A stretch of DNA of 64,000 nucleotides from Streptomyces sp. NRRL B-3428 (GTDB lineage: Bacteria; Actinomycetota; Actinomycetes; Streptomycetales; Streptomycetaceae), in NCBI GenBank assembly GCA_000721375.1, contig JOGW01000012.1:1-64000 (forward strand), read 5' to 3'. How positions within the stretch are numbered: the first letter of the stretch is position 1; each line of letters opens with the position of its first letter. Shown here piece by piece: positions 52,674 through 60,672 of the stretch. The notes under the pieces are model-generated. The model was given only the letters and a program-made list of their open reading frames with translations. It ran no database searches and had not been told where the DNA came from. A program made the translations under genes and the position numbers.

Positions 52674-52765
52674 ACCCGCAAAGCTCTTTGGCACCGGGCG
52701 CCGCTCGCGGCCTCCGTCACCTCTGGGCCAACGGCGCCCGTCGCGCAAGGCCCTAAGGTGGTGGC

Positions 52766-52939
52766 ATGCCACCCGAAACCACCACTGGTTCCGTGCGGTC
52801 TGCTGAACTCAACGAGCAGATCCGCGCGTTGTGGACGCGTGCGGGCGGACGTCTTGACGAGCAACAACGCGCGGAGTACGAGCGGTTGGTGACCGCTTGG
52901 GCCGCCTCGGTCCAGGGCGATCTGTCCGAGCGCGTCTGA
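52766..52939 (+). CDS. Small helical protein, first tandem copy
   Basis: 57 residues: RSAELNEQIRALW then GGRLDEQQRAEYERL then VTAWAASVQGDL. The pattern is two amphipathic helices joined by GGRL. A -10-like TAAGGT lies 13 bases before the ATG and no ribosome site is seen, so the mRNA is probably leaderless. A paralogue lies at 53159. No known family is recognised. Confidence 0.75.
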   Translation: MPPETTTGSVRSAELNEQIRALWTRAGGRLDEQQRAEYERLVTAWAASVQGDLSERV

Positions 52940-53158
52940 AACGGACGAACTCCCGCCCCTTCATGGACACGTGAGGCAGACGGCCGCCGCGGCGCATCCG
53001 TTTACCGCGGGCGGCGAGGCAAACATCACAGCCCACGCGCCGGAGCCGGGCTCAGAGCCCAACTGTGCAGGTCAGAGCCGTTTCTACAGCCGTCGTACAG
53101 GTGGAAATCACAGAGTTTTCTCAGCGCGTTGTCATACCCGCCCCCTAAGCTCGTTCAC

Positions 53159-53335
53159 ATGTCCTCCACCCCACGTCCGCGCCCCACTCGGTCCGCCGAA
53201 GAGCTCAATGAGCAGATACGGCGGCTGATGCTGTGCTCGGGCGGACGCTTGAGCGAGGAGCAGCGCAAGGAGTACGCCGGCCTGGTCGTCGAGTGGGCGG
53301 CAGCCGTACGGGACGGTGTGCTCGAAGCGGCCTGA
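53159..53335 (+). CDS. Small helical protein, second tandem copy
   Basis: 58 residues: RSAEELNEQIRRLM then GGRLSEEQRKEYAGL then VVEWAAAVRDGVLE. About half the residues match the protein at 52766, including SAE.LNEQIR, GGRL.E.QR.EY, LV..WAA.V. TAAGCT lies 13 bases before the ATG, the same distance as in the first copy, so a leaderless start is again likely. It ends near a terminator. Confidence 0.75.
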   Translation: MSSTPRPRPTRSAEELNEQIRRLMLCSGGRLSEEQRKEYAGLVVEWAAAVRDGVLEAA

Positions 53336-53343
53336 GTCACGCG

Positions 53344-53363
53344 CCTGGGGGATTTCCCCCAGG
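53344..53363. terminator. Terminator after the small paralogue pair
   Basis: CCTGGGGG-attt-CCCCCAGG, an 8-bp perfect stem and 4-base loop, nine bases past the stop codon. Confidence 0.7.
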
Positions 53364-53458
53364 GAAAGCTCCAGGTCAGCCGGGTGTTTCCAGAGAATCA
53401 CGGACTCTATCGTCGAAATGTCGACGCCGTCGGAGGCGTCGCGAGACGAGGAGTCCCC

Positions 53459-53740
53459 ATGCGTAGGATCGCCACCTTCTTCGGCCTGATCGTCGGTACC
53501 TATCTGATCGCCCGCGCTCTTGTGGAGCCCTTCGTCATCGACTTCGGCGACCCCTCCTCGTACGCCGCCGACTGGGGCGGACCGCATGTGGCCGGGGTCC
53601 TCGCCGTGCACTGTCTGCCGGGTGTGCTCTCGGCGTGGCTGATGTTCCGCGCGGCCCGCCGGCACTTCTCCCGCACCGCCCGCAACTCCGTACGCAACCC
53701 TGTCCACGCCCCCGTGCAGCCCGGGTCGCACAGCCGGTAG
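53459..53740 (+). CDS. Small membrane protein, hypothetical
   Basis: 93 residues with two membrane helices: FFGLIVGTYLIARALVEPFV and GVLAVHCLPGVLSAWLMF, separated by a loop with YAADWGGPH. The tail is basic. ATG follows ACGAGGAG. No family recognised; the context gives no clear role. Confidence 0.65.
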   Translation: MRRIATFFGLIVGTYLIARALVEPFVIDFGDPSSYAADWGGPHVAGVLAVHCLPGVLSAWLMFRAARRHFSRTARNSVRNPVHAPVQPGSHSR

Positions 53741-53802
53741 CCCGCGGGCCCCTTCGGGGCAAGACTGGGCAGGGCCGGCACCGCGGCGAAGGGAGCTGCG
53801 CG

Positions 53803-54672
53803 ATGACCCACTGGACTACTGCGGACATCCCTCCTCAAAAGGGACGCACCTTTCTGGTAACGGGGGCGAGCAGCGGACTGGGCGCCGAAATGGCGCGCGC
53901 CCTGTGCGCCGCGGGTGCGGAGGTGATCCTCACGTGCAGGGACGAGGAGCGGGGCCGGGCCGTGACCGCTTCCCTCGACGGCTCCGCCTCCGTGCGGCGG
54001 CTGGATCTCGCCGACCTCAAATCCGTCCGCGCCTTCGCCGAGGGCTTAGAACATCCGGTGGACGTACTCATCAACAACGCGGGCATCATGGCCGTCCCTT
54101 ACGCCACGACGGCGGACGGGTTCGAAAGCCATATCGGCACCAACCACCTCGGCCACTTCGCCTTGACCGGGCTGTTGATCGACCGGATAGGCGACCGGGT
54201 CGTCACCGTCACCAGCGGGCTGCACCGGCTCGGCCGTATCCACCCCGAGGACCTGCACTGCGAACACCGCCGCTATCAGCGCTGGTTGGCGTACGCCCAG
54301 TCCAAGCTGGCCAATCTGCTCTTCGCCTACGAGCTCCAGCGCCGGCTCGCCGGCGGCGGCCCGGTGTCCCTGGCAGCCCACCCCGGTGTCTGCGCCACCG
54401 AGGGTCAGCGCCGTGACACCTCTCTCCAGGGCAAGATCCTCGCGGGCGGCCGCGCCCAGTCCCCGCAGATGGGTGCGCTGCCGCTGCTCTACGCGGCCAC
54501 GGCGCCGGATATCGAAGGCGGGGTCTGCATCGGCCCTGACGGCAGGTTCCAGCGCAACGGCTATCCCAAGACCGTGACCACGAGCGGTCGTTCGCGCGAC
54601 GCGACGATGGCGGCACGGCTGTGGCAGCGCTCGGAGCGGGCCACGGGCGTGCACTTTCCGCCGCGGTCCTGA
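53803..54672 (+). CDS. SDR family oxidoreductase (retinol dehydrogenase-like)
   Basis: 289 residues with FLVTGASSGLGAEMARAL (cofactor loop), the NNAG motif in INNAGIMAVPY, catalytic Ser in VVTVTSGLH and Tyr/Lys in YAQSKLANLLFAYEL, then AHPGVCATEG. The N-terminal WTTADIPPQKGRTFLVTG is typical of the Streptomyces SDR group annotated as oxidoreductases near regulators. Substrate unknown. ATG at 53803 with GAAGGGAG upstream. Confidence 0.9.
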   Translation: MTHWTTADIPPQKGRTFLVTGASSGLGAEMARALCAAGAEVILTCRDEERGRAVTASLDGSASVRRLDLADLKSVRAFAEGLEHPVDVLINNAGIMAVPYATTADGFESHIGTNHLGHFALTGLLIDRIGDRVVTVTSGLHRLGRIHPEDLHCEHRRYQRWLAYAQSKLANLLFAYELQRRLAGGGPVSLAAHPGVCATEGQRRDTSLQGKILAGGRAQSPQMGALPLLYAATAPDIEGGVCIGPDGRFQRNGYPKTVTTSGRSRDATMAARLWQRSERATGVHFPPRS

Positions 54673-54713
54673 CGACGCTCCGTTCCCGCTCAGCCGTCCG
54701 CCCGGCAGTCCGC

Positions 54714-55652
54714 TCAGCCCTGCGCCAGCGCCGCGCACTGTCGCGGGCTCAGGCGGTCAGGCCGCGCGACGACGCCGTACTTCCCGGCCTCGACGGCGTT
54801 CAGGGCGAACGGATCCGCGATCGCCGGCTCCGCCCGAAGCGCTTCCACCGCGGCGGTGATCCGCTCCCGCGGCCAGTCGAGTCCGGCGGCCAGGGCGTCC
54901 TCGGTGAGCGGCCGGCCGGCCTGCACCAGTCCGGCGAGCACACTCAGCGCGTCATGGACGACGGCGTCCGCCAGTCCACTGCCGCCCATGTGCTCGCTGA
55001 GCCGCGCGAAGAAACGGCCCATACCGTCGAGCCGGATCCCGGCGGTGCTCTCCGCGCCGAAGATCGCGATACCGCGCTGCGCCGCGGTGGCGATCTCGGC
55101 ATGCGCACCGGTGTCCGCCTGCCAGGCCTGCAACCAGACATCGTCCTCGATCACATAGCGCTCACGCCGACCTCCGGGATCGGACCTGCGCACCACCAGC
55201 TCCATCGCTTCGAGCGCGGCGATGGACTTCGACACCGATGCCGGGCTGACCCGCAGCCGCTCCACCAGTTCCGCCGAGGTCAGCCCGCTCACGTCGGCCG
55301 TGAGCAGACAGACGAAGACGCGTGCGGTCATCCGCGGCATACCGGTGGCCGCGAGCAGGGCGGCGAACTCGTCGACGAACGCGCGCATCTCCTCGGTCTC
55401 GCGCCCGGGCCGCCCACCGGTCACGTCTTCGACCAGCCGGGGCGCCTTGCGCCGCCGGGCCCGCAGCCCGGCGGACTCCTGGGCGACTTCGGCCAGATAG
55501 CCGCCGCTCGGCGCGGCATTGCGGGCGACTTCCCGACTGATCGTCGACGTGGGCCGCTCGAGCCTGCGAGCGATCTCGGCATACGCGAGACCGTCCGCCA
55601 CCCACTCGGCGATCTGCCGCCGGTCGTCGTTGGTCAGCCTGCCTCCGGGCAC
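54714..55652 (-). CDS. MarR/GbsR-type regulator with an extra N-terminal HTH
   Basis: 312 residues. The first 60 residues form a helix-turn-helix of the HTH_38 type, as found in IS30-like transposases (IAEWVADGLAYAEIARRLER; TSTISREVARN). This is joined to a MarR-type winged helix at about 100-190 (FVCLLTADVSGLTSAELVERL; SPASVSKSIAALEAMELV; ERYVIEDDVW). The C-terminal third is helical. GTG at 55652 was chosen for the GAGGAGGTG ribosome site. It is divergent from the gene at 55835, with three ATTGCAACG-like repeats between. Confidence 0.82.
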   Translation of the reverse strand: MPGGRLTNDDRRQIAEWVADGLAYAEIARRLERPTSTISREVARNAAPSGGYLAEVAQESAGLRARRRKAPRLVEDVTGGRPGRETEEMRAFVDEFAALLAATGMPRMTARVFVCLLTADVSGLTSAELVERLRVSPASVSKSIAALEAMELVVRRSDPGGRRERYVIEDDVWLQAWQADTGAHAEIATAAQRGIAIFGAESTAGIRLDGMGRFFARLSEHMGGSGLADAVVHDALSVLAGLVQAGRPLTEDALAAGLDWPRERITAAVEALRAEPAIADPFALNAVEAGKYGVVARPDRLSPRQCAALAQG

Positions 55653-55685
55653 TGACCTCACCTCCTCTTGCGTTCACCACAGTAC

Positions 55686-55738
55686 ATTGCAACGGCAGTA
55701 CGTTCAGGATTGCATTCACCCACAATTTCATTGCAACG
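55686..55738. repeat. Three spaced ATTGCA repeats between divergent genes
   Basis: ATTGCAACG at 55686 and 55730 and ATTGCATTC at 55709. Starts are 23 and 21 bp apart, about two helical turns, so they face the same side of the DNA. A TTGCGTTC also lies at 55667. Likely operators for the divergent regulator. Confidence 0.6.
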
Positions 55739-55834
55739 ATTCGCTGAAAACACGCCTCTCGCGCGCACTCAGCTTTGATGAATCACAAAACGCAACGTAG
55801 CTTTTTGCCATCTAGAAAGGGAAGGTGAAGAGCG

Positions 55835-56092
55835 ATGCATGTGATGGCCGTATCGACGGTGACCGACGAGAAGAGGTTCTGGAGCGGCCTCAAGAAGGCG
55901 CACGGCAAGCTGCCGAAGGGCTCCCGGTGGAAGCTGGCGATCGCGAGCGGCGACGGGACCAAAGCCGTGAACGTGATCACCCACGACTCCCTGGACGGAC
56001 TGCGGGAGTTCTTCGAGTCGTACGCGGCTGACCACGCCACGACGGAGTACTTCGAGGCGGACGCGGCGAACGCGATAGGCCTGGCGCGATGA
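55835..56092 (+). CDS. Small conserved-looking protein, hypothetical
   Basis: 85 residues: VSTVTDEKRFWSGLKKAHGKLP, WKLAIASGDGTKAVNVITHDSLDGLREFFESY, EYFEADAANAIGL. The alternation of strands and helices suggests a ferredoxin-like (dimeric alpha/beta barrel) fold, but no family is assigned. The ATG follows GGAAGGTGAAG. The stop overlaps the serine hydrolase start (ATGA), so they are co-translated. Confidence 0.7.
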   Translation: MHVMAVSTVTDEKRFWSGLKKAHGKLPKGSRWKLAIASGDGTKAVNVITHDSLDGLREFFESYAADHATTEYFEADAANAIGLAR

Positions 56093-57465
56093 GGCCGGAC
56101 ACCGCGCGCCTCGGGGCCCGAATCGCGGAACTCCTCGCGGAGTACGGCATCCCGAGCGCCGCAATCGGCGTACTGCACGGCGGTGAGGTCACGGAACTCG
56201 CCGTCGGCGTGAAGAACGTCGAGACAGGCGAACCGGTCGCGACGGACACCGTTTACCAGTGCGGTTCCATGACCAAGACATGGACCGCACTGGCGTTCCT
56301 TCAGTTCGTCGACGAGGGCAAGGTCGACCTGGACGCCCCGGTACGGACGTATCTCCCAGATTTCGAAGTGGCCGATCCCGAGGCCGGCGCCACCGTGACC
56401 TCACGGCAGCTGCTGTTCCATACGAGCGGCATCGAGGAGGCGTACGGCGATCCCGGCGAGGACCCGGATGTCTACGAGCGCATGGTCGCCGAGATCGCCG
56501 ACGCACCTCAGGTCTTCCCGGTAGGCAGCACCCACGGCTACAGCGCGGCCCTCGGCTACGCGATCCTCGCGCGGATCATGGAGGTGCTCGACGGCAAACC
56601 CTGGGACGACGTGATGCGCGACCGCCTCTTCGTTCCCATGGGCCTGACCTCCACCCGCACTTGGCACGACGAGATCGACGAATCCCGCGCCGCGACAGGG
56701 CACTTGCTCCGTTCCCTCGAAGAGGGCCCGCTGCTCACCCCGGTGGACCACCTCCCGCGCGCCTTCGGCCCCGGCGGCAACCTCACCTCGACGACCGGAG
56801 AGGTGCTCGCTCTCGCCCATGTCCTGCTGCACGAAGGAGTGGCACGAAACGGGCGGCGCATCCTCTCGACCGCCGCCGTACACGAGATGCTGCATTCGCG
56901 GGTGCCCGTGCCGGACCCCCATATGTTCGGTCCGTACTGGGCACTCGGCCTCATCGTGTGCGACTGGCACGGCGAAACGGTGTACGCGAGCGACGGCAGC
57001 ACGATCGGCCAGAACGCCCGGCTGCGGATCCTTCCCCATGCGGACGCCGCGCTCGCGCTGTTGACCAACGGCGGTCCGCGGGACAGCTTCTACCGCGAGG
57101 TGTTCGACGAGATCCTGACCGAGCTGGGCCTCGACACCATGCCCGTACTGCCCGCGCCGGACCCCGGCCTGCGCCTCGATCCGGCGCGTTACGAAGGGGT
57201 CTACGAACGCCCCGGCACTCGCTTCGAGGTGGCCTCGCAGGACGGCGGACTGCAGCTGACGCTGGATCTCGACCCGATGCAGGCGGCGTTCCTCGGCCGG
57301 CCGGAGCGCATCCGCTACGAGCTGCTCCCGCTCAGCGAGACGCACTTTCTGATGCCGCCGACACACCCGCTGGAGGACACCCAGACGGTAGCCCTCTACG
57401 ACTTCACGGACGGCGCCGCGCGCCATCTCCACACCAATTGCCGGGTGCATCCACGGGTGCCGTGA
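56089..57465 (+). CDS. Serine hydrolase of the beta-lactamase/class C family
   Basis: 458 residues. The S-x-x-K motif is SMTK at 60-63; the Tyr motif is GYSAALGY (Y-x-N has Ala here) and the third motif is about DGSTIGQ instead of HTG. The C-terminal 120 residues (ERPGTRFEVASQDGGLQLTLDL) form a DUF3471/lipocalin-like domain common in penicillin-binding-protein-related hydrolases. There is no signal peptide, so it is cytoplasmic, probably an esterase or peptidase. Coupled to the preceding small gene by ATGA. The integrated element begins 20 bases past its stop. Confidence 0.88.
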   Translation: MRPDTARLGARIAELLAEYGIPSAAIGVLHGGEVTELAVGVKNVETGEPVATDTVYQCGSMTKTWTALAFLQFVDEGKVDLDAPVRTYLPDFEVADPEAGATVTSRQLLFHTSGIEEAYGDPGEDPDVYERMVAEIADAPQVFPVGSTHGYSAALGYAILARIMEVLDGKPWDDVMRDRLFVPMGLTSTRTWHDEIDESRAATGHLLRSLEEGPLLTPVDHLPRAFGPGGNLTSTTGEVLALAHVLLHEGVARNGRRILSTAAVHEMLHSRVPVPDPHMFGPYWALGLIVCDWHGETVYASDGSTIGQNARLRILPHADAALALLTNGGPRDSFYREVFDEILTELGLDTMPVLPAPDPGLRLDPARYEGVYERPGTRFEVASQDGGLQLTLDLDPMQAAFLGRPERIRYELLPLSETHFLMPPTHPLEDTQTVALYDFTDGAARHLHTNCRVHPRVP

Positions 57466-57484
57466 GATACACGAGTGCGATGAG

Positions 57485-57556
57485 ATCCACCGAAACACCC
57501 CCGACCAGCACAAAGCCGCCCGTCCGGACGATCCCCCGCGTCGCCCGGGCGGACGG
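57485..57556. repeat. attL: left copy of the 72-bp direct repeat
   Basis: Begins ATCCACCGAAACACCCCCGA and ends CGGGCGGACGG. It includes the hairpin CCCGTCC...GGACGGG, probably the terminator of the serine hydrolase gene. The other copy is at 63120-63191. No tRNA fold is present. Confidence 0.9.
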
Positions 57557-57658
57557 GTACAGGTAGTCGTTTGCTAATGACGCAGGTCATACACCAGGAC
57601 CGGGGCCCCGTTCCGCCGGGTTAGTGCCGCGTTGATCCGGCTTCCTCTGGCGTGATCG

Positions 57659-57677
57659 TCTCCCAAAAATCCCCCAC
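57659..57677. repeat. Left arm-type site for integrase
   Basis: TCTCCCAAAAATCCCCCAC, 17 of 19 bases identical to the site at 63016-63034. Both are close to an att repeat and in direct orientation. Confidence 0.6.
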
Positions 57678-57744
57678 GCCTGTCACCCATGGCAGTTGGC
57701 GGCATTCCTGCGGAGGGGCAACCCGCTGGGAGCACAATGAGCAC

Positions 57745-57773
57745 GAGCCCCCTTCGGTGCACGAAGGGGGCTC
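57745..57773. terminator. Strong hairpin in the left arm
   Basis: GAGCCCCCTTCG-gtgca-CGAAGGGGGCTC, a perfect 12-bp stem. Terminator-like, isolating the element from flanking transcription. Confidence 0.7.
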
Positions 57774-58047
57774 GCTCGCGCCGGGTTCCCGACAGAGGGC
57801 CACTCCAATAGAGACCCGGCACGTTGGGTTGGGTTCGTGTTGCCGGACTCCCCGACGCCGAGCAGCTCCTCAACGACGAAACCTGGGTGAAATGGCGCGG
57901 CGGCCGTGCGCACTACTACGAGGCGGCATGAGCCGCGTGCCCCCGGTCGCGGTTGCTGCATGCGCGGGCCCTGTGCGGGGTGGCGTTCGCCCGAAAATGG
58001 CCGGTGAACCGGGCGCTCTTCTACTTGGCGAGCCCGAGAATGCCTCC

Positions 58048-58605
58048 ATGACCGAAGCCCAGGGAATTGTCATCGCAGCGATCATCGCCGTGGGCGGTGC
58101 CGCCCTTGCGTACCTTGCTGGCCGACATCAAGTGCGCGACCAAGCGTTCGTCGAGCACGCTCAGTGGCTTCGAACGCAGCGCCTGCAGGCATACACGGAC
58201 TATCTCGTGAAGTTTGATGAAGTCACGGCGAGAGCCCGCCACCTCTGCGCACGCACAGATGAACTGCGCTGGGAAGAGCGCTGGGGGACGCCGCAATTCG
58301 ATCCGGACGAGGCGGCAAACGATCTTATACAGGGAGCGACGGACATGGGGGAGGCAATTCCGGCAGCGCAAACTGTAGTGTCGATCTTCGGGAATGAAGC
58401 TTGCGCTCGTGGGGCCGCCGACCTTCGTGCCGCGCTTCCCGAACTGCGAGACATCGTCATTCGCTACATCAACGGCGGTCAGGGCGTGGACGTGGCAAAC
58501 GTCGACACGCTCGTGACCGAGAAGCGCGCTGCCTACTTGGCGTCAGTTAGGGATGACCTGACTGCCGCCCCTCAGCCGAAGAAGCGCACCCAACGACAGG
58601 CCTGA
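58048..58605 (+). CDS. Element-borne membrane-anchored protein, hypothetical
   Basis: 185 residues with one N-terminal membrane helix (GIVIAAIIAVGGAALAYLAG) and a mainly helical cytoplasmic part (QWLRTQRLQAYTDYLVKFDEV; HLCARTDELRW; DLRAALPELRDIVIRYING). Similar small membrane-helix proteins occur on actinomycete mobile elements and phages. No function assigned. The start has only a weak GAGAA upstream. Codon third positions are less GC-rich than in the chromosomal neighbours. Confidence 0.7.
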   Translation: MTEAQGIVIAAIIAVGGAALAYLAGRHQVRDQAFVEHAQWLRTQRLQAYTDYLVKFDEVTARARHLCARTDELRWEERWGTPQFDPDEAANDLIQGATDMGEAIPAAQTVVSIFGNEACARGAADLRAALPELRDIVIRYINGGQGVDVANVDTLVTEKRAAYLASVRDDLTAAPQPKKRTQRQA

Positions 58606-58867
58606 GCCCCACAGAGCACCGAAGCCCGTTGTTGCTGAGTAGATGAGACTCACAGCCCGATGTCATCCGATGCTGCGTCGGTCCACTTGTCAGCCCAGTC
58701 CGCCTCGCGAGGCGGTGGCGGCTCCGCATACTCGCTGGTGACGGAATCCAAGTATCGGATGGTGAGGCCGAGAATCGAAGCAGGATGCCGCTCCCTGTAC
58801 AGGGAAAAATCGTGTCCGGTTCCTGGTGTGTTCCCTCAAGCGTGTTGCAGGAGCGACAGAGCCAGCC

Positions 58868-59864
58868 TTCTCCGAACTACCGGGCGTCCCGTGATCCGGC
58901 GACGGGACGATCAGTCCCGAGAGGAAGGGCCGGAGAACGGCTGCGAACGGCGCGGGTGTTAGTTTCCTGCCCGTGTTAAAACACCAGGATGAGACCAGGG
59001 CGGCCTACGACGGGGTCGTCGAGCTCTATGCGTCGATGTTCACTAGTCGGTTGGAGACGCAGCCGTTCGCGCGGAACATGATCGGCACCTTCGCCGAGCT
59101 CGTGCGCGATTCGGGGAACCTGCGGGTAGCCGACGTCGGGTGCGGACCCGGTCATCTGACAGCCATGCTGCACGACTTGGGGCTGGACGCCTTCGGGCTC
59201 GACCTCTCCCCGGCCATGGTCGACCACGCTCGGCGGGCCGAGCCGGCGCTGCGGTTCGACGAAGCGCGCATGGAGGCCTTGCCGGTCGAGGACGGCACGC
59301 TCGGTGGGGTGCTGGCCCACTACTCGATGATCCATACCCCACCTGGAGAATTGCCCGCACTGCTCGCTGAGCAGGTGCGTGTCCTGGCACCAGGGGGTCT
59401 GCTCCTGGTGTCCTTCTTCGGGACGGAGGGGCCGGAACCGGTCCGCTTCGACCACAAGGTGGCGCCCGCTTATAGCTGGCCGGCGGAGCAGTTTGCCGAG
59501 TTGCTGGCCGGTGCCGGCCTTGTCACGGTGGCTCAGTTGCTCCACGACCCAGCGTCCGAGCGTGGCTTCCTCGACACCCACTTTCTGGCCCGCCGCCCGT
59601 AGAGCGTGCCCGTGGCTTGGGTCGGGGTGGTGTAGATCATCCGCGTGGATGAAGCTCGTCCGCGCCGCCGCGTTCTGTGCCGACGTCCACTGAGCATCGC
59701 CAGAGGTGACCACCGTCCTGATCACCGGTCTCCTGCAGTCTGCCCAACTCGGGTAGGACGAACGCTGCCAAGTCCCGCTCGGGGACATCGCCTTGAAGCA
59801 TCCTGAGAAGCTAGTGGAGAAGCCGTCTGACCTGCAAGAACTCACGAGTTAGTTCGGTTAACGG
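58868..59864. mobile_element. Inserted segment carrying a methyltransferase
   Basis: About 997 bases that interrupt the endonuclease VII-like gene exactly between Gly and Trp codons of VRG/WLC. Both flanks show GCC, a possible 3-bp target duplication. The ends carry inverted CCGAACTA (58872-58879) and TAGTTCGG (59850-59857), matching 13 of 19 bases over the terminal region. No transposase is present. Type unknown; a non-autonomous transposon is inferred. Confidence 0.55.
58973..59602 (+). CDS. Class I SAM-dependent methyltransferase
   Basis: 209 residues, Rossmann-like methyltransferase: motif I VADVGCGPGHLTAML, motif II acidic turn FGLDLSPAMVDHAR, then EALPVEDGTLGGVLAHYSMIH and LAPGGLLLVSFFG. 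Small-molecule methylation is likely by size. It lies within the segment that splits the endonuclease gene, so it is cargo. GTG start with TAGTTT (a -10 form) 13 bases upstream and no ribosome site, hence possibly leaderless. Confidence 0.88.
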   Translation: MLKHQDETRAAYDGVVELYASMFTSRLETQPFARNMIGTFAELVRDSGNLRVADVGCGPGHLTAMLHDLGLDAFGLDLSPAMVDHARRAEPALRFDEARMEALPVEDGTLGGVLAHYSMIHTPPGELPALLAEQVRVLAPGGLLLVSFFGTEGPEPVRFDHKVAPAYSWPAEQFAELLAGAGLVTVAQLLHDPASERGFLDTHFLARRP

Positions 59865-60127
59865 GCCGCGCACGAGGCCGGTCCCGTGGTCGTGATCGCA
59901 GACGAGGTCACCCTTCCGCCCGCAGATCGCGCATCGGCCGTTCTGCCACATGGTCAAAGCGCTGTCCCCGTTGCCCAGTAGGGCGGCCGCGGCGCACTCA
60001 AGGTCCCACAAGACTCCGGCCTGGCCTGGTGCGCAGCCCTTACGTTCGGCGTCTGCGAGGAACTTCCGTCGCGTGTCATCCACGGGCGGCAGATCGGTGG
60101 GCCATCCCCAGCACACGGGCTCGGCCG

Positions 60128-60304
60128 TCACTCTGCAGCCTCCATCGCCTCATCGTGCGCACGGAGCGCCTGAGAGATCGCGCCGACGCTGGGGTTCTTC
60201 CCCTTGTTCTTGCCTTCGGTGATGCGGAGATGGGGCTGAATCTGCTTGAGGCTGAAGCCCTGAGCCTGAAGGGCGGCGGCCTGGATGACGAGCGCTTCGG
60301 TCAT
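60128..60304 (-). CDS. Small helix-turn-helix protein
   Basis: 58 residues: TEALVIQAAALQAQGFSLKQIQPHLRI, then GKNPSVGAISQALRAHDE. The helix-turn-helix reads FSLKQIQPHL and SVGAISQALRAH, like short recombinase/resolvase-type or MerR-type DNA-binding units on actinomycete elements. It overlaps the endonuclease VII-like pseudogene start (GTGA), its normal operon partner. Its target is probably on the element. Confidence 0.65.
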   Translation of the reverse strand: MTEALVIQAAALQAQGFSLKQIQPHLRITEGKNKGKNPSVGAISQALRAHDEAMEAAE

Positions 60305-60377
60305 CACCGGGCGTCGGCCCCGGATGGACACCCGAGTATCTGCGGCGCCTGGTGAAGAGCAGCGAGGAGAAGAGCGC

Positions 60378-60617
60378 ATGAGCGACAAGCCCGACGAGTA
60401 CGAGATCCGCGCCCGCATGCTCCGACTCCTCGCCGCTGGCCACCGGAAGCGGGCCGCCGAGCTGGAGATGGCCGCCGCTGCCGCTCTCGCGACACGGTCC
60501 ATGCGACGACTCGCAGAGGTCATCACTGAGGCGGAAGCGCGCGAGGTCGCCGAGCATCCCGACCTCGCGGAGTTGAACCTGCAGTTGGATGGGTTCTACT
60601 CGGAAGACTCGGAGTAG
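60378..60617 (+). CDS. Small charged helical protein, hypothetical
   Basis: 79 residues, mostly helix and rich in Ala, Glu and Arg: EYEIRARMLRLLAAGHRKRAAE, LATRSMRRLAEVITEAEAREVAE and an acidic end FYSEDSE. ATG at 60378 follows GAGGAGAAG. Divergent from the HTH gene. No family recognised; typical of element-borne small genes. Confidence 0.65.
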   Translation: MSDKPDEYEIRARMLRLLAAGHRKRAAELEMAAAAALATRSMRRLAEVITEAEAREVAEHPDLAELNLQLDGFYSEDSE

Positions 60618-60672
60618 CGAACCGCATGACGACGGCCCCGAACCCGGGAGCGGGGCCGCACTGTGCCCGCGA

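Larger units (their letters stand above)
57557..58047. other. Left arm of the element, no intact gene
   Basis: 491 bases. It contains an arm-type site at 57659-57677, a terminator hairpin at 57745-57773, and at 57812-57931 the short C-terminal end of a gene (LPDAEQLLNDETWVKW then RGGRAHYYEAA, stop) with an upstream stop. This last is probably a gene remnant. No other coding region is supported. Confidence 0.6.
58650..60131 (-). pseudogene. Endonuclease VII-like (HNH) gene, split by an insert and frameshifted
   Basis: N-terminal half at 59865-60131 (GTG start): CAICGRKGDLVCDHDHGTGLVRG, the zinc-HNH core of recombination endonuclease VII-like proteins. The C-terminal half resumes at 58867: GWLCRSCNTLEG supplies the second CxxC pair. 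A one-base loss near 58805 in a T-run then shifts frame to LYRERHPASILGLTIRYLDS and the normal end at 58650 (DKWTDAASDDIGL). Restoring both lesions gives about 145 residues. The start overlaps the HTH gene stop (GTGA). Not functional as it stands. Confidence 0.8.

Noticed and set aside
57485..57556. tRNA gene at the att site
   Set aside because: No cloverleaf, T-loop (GGTTCGAATCC-like) sequence or acceptor stem on either strand; the core is a simple terminator hairpin.
58547..58962. Small frames at 58547-58962 as independent genes
   Set aside because: The minus-strand reading is explained by the C-terminal half of the endonuclease VII-like pseudogene; the plus-strand frames are its shadow.
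59603..59864. Short open frames at the right end of the methyltransferase insert
   Set aside because: Only short frames with stops and no motif; not enough to call a transposase remnant.
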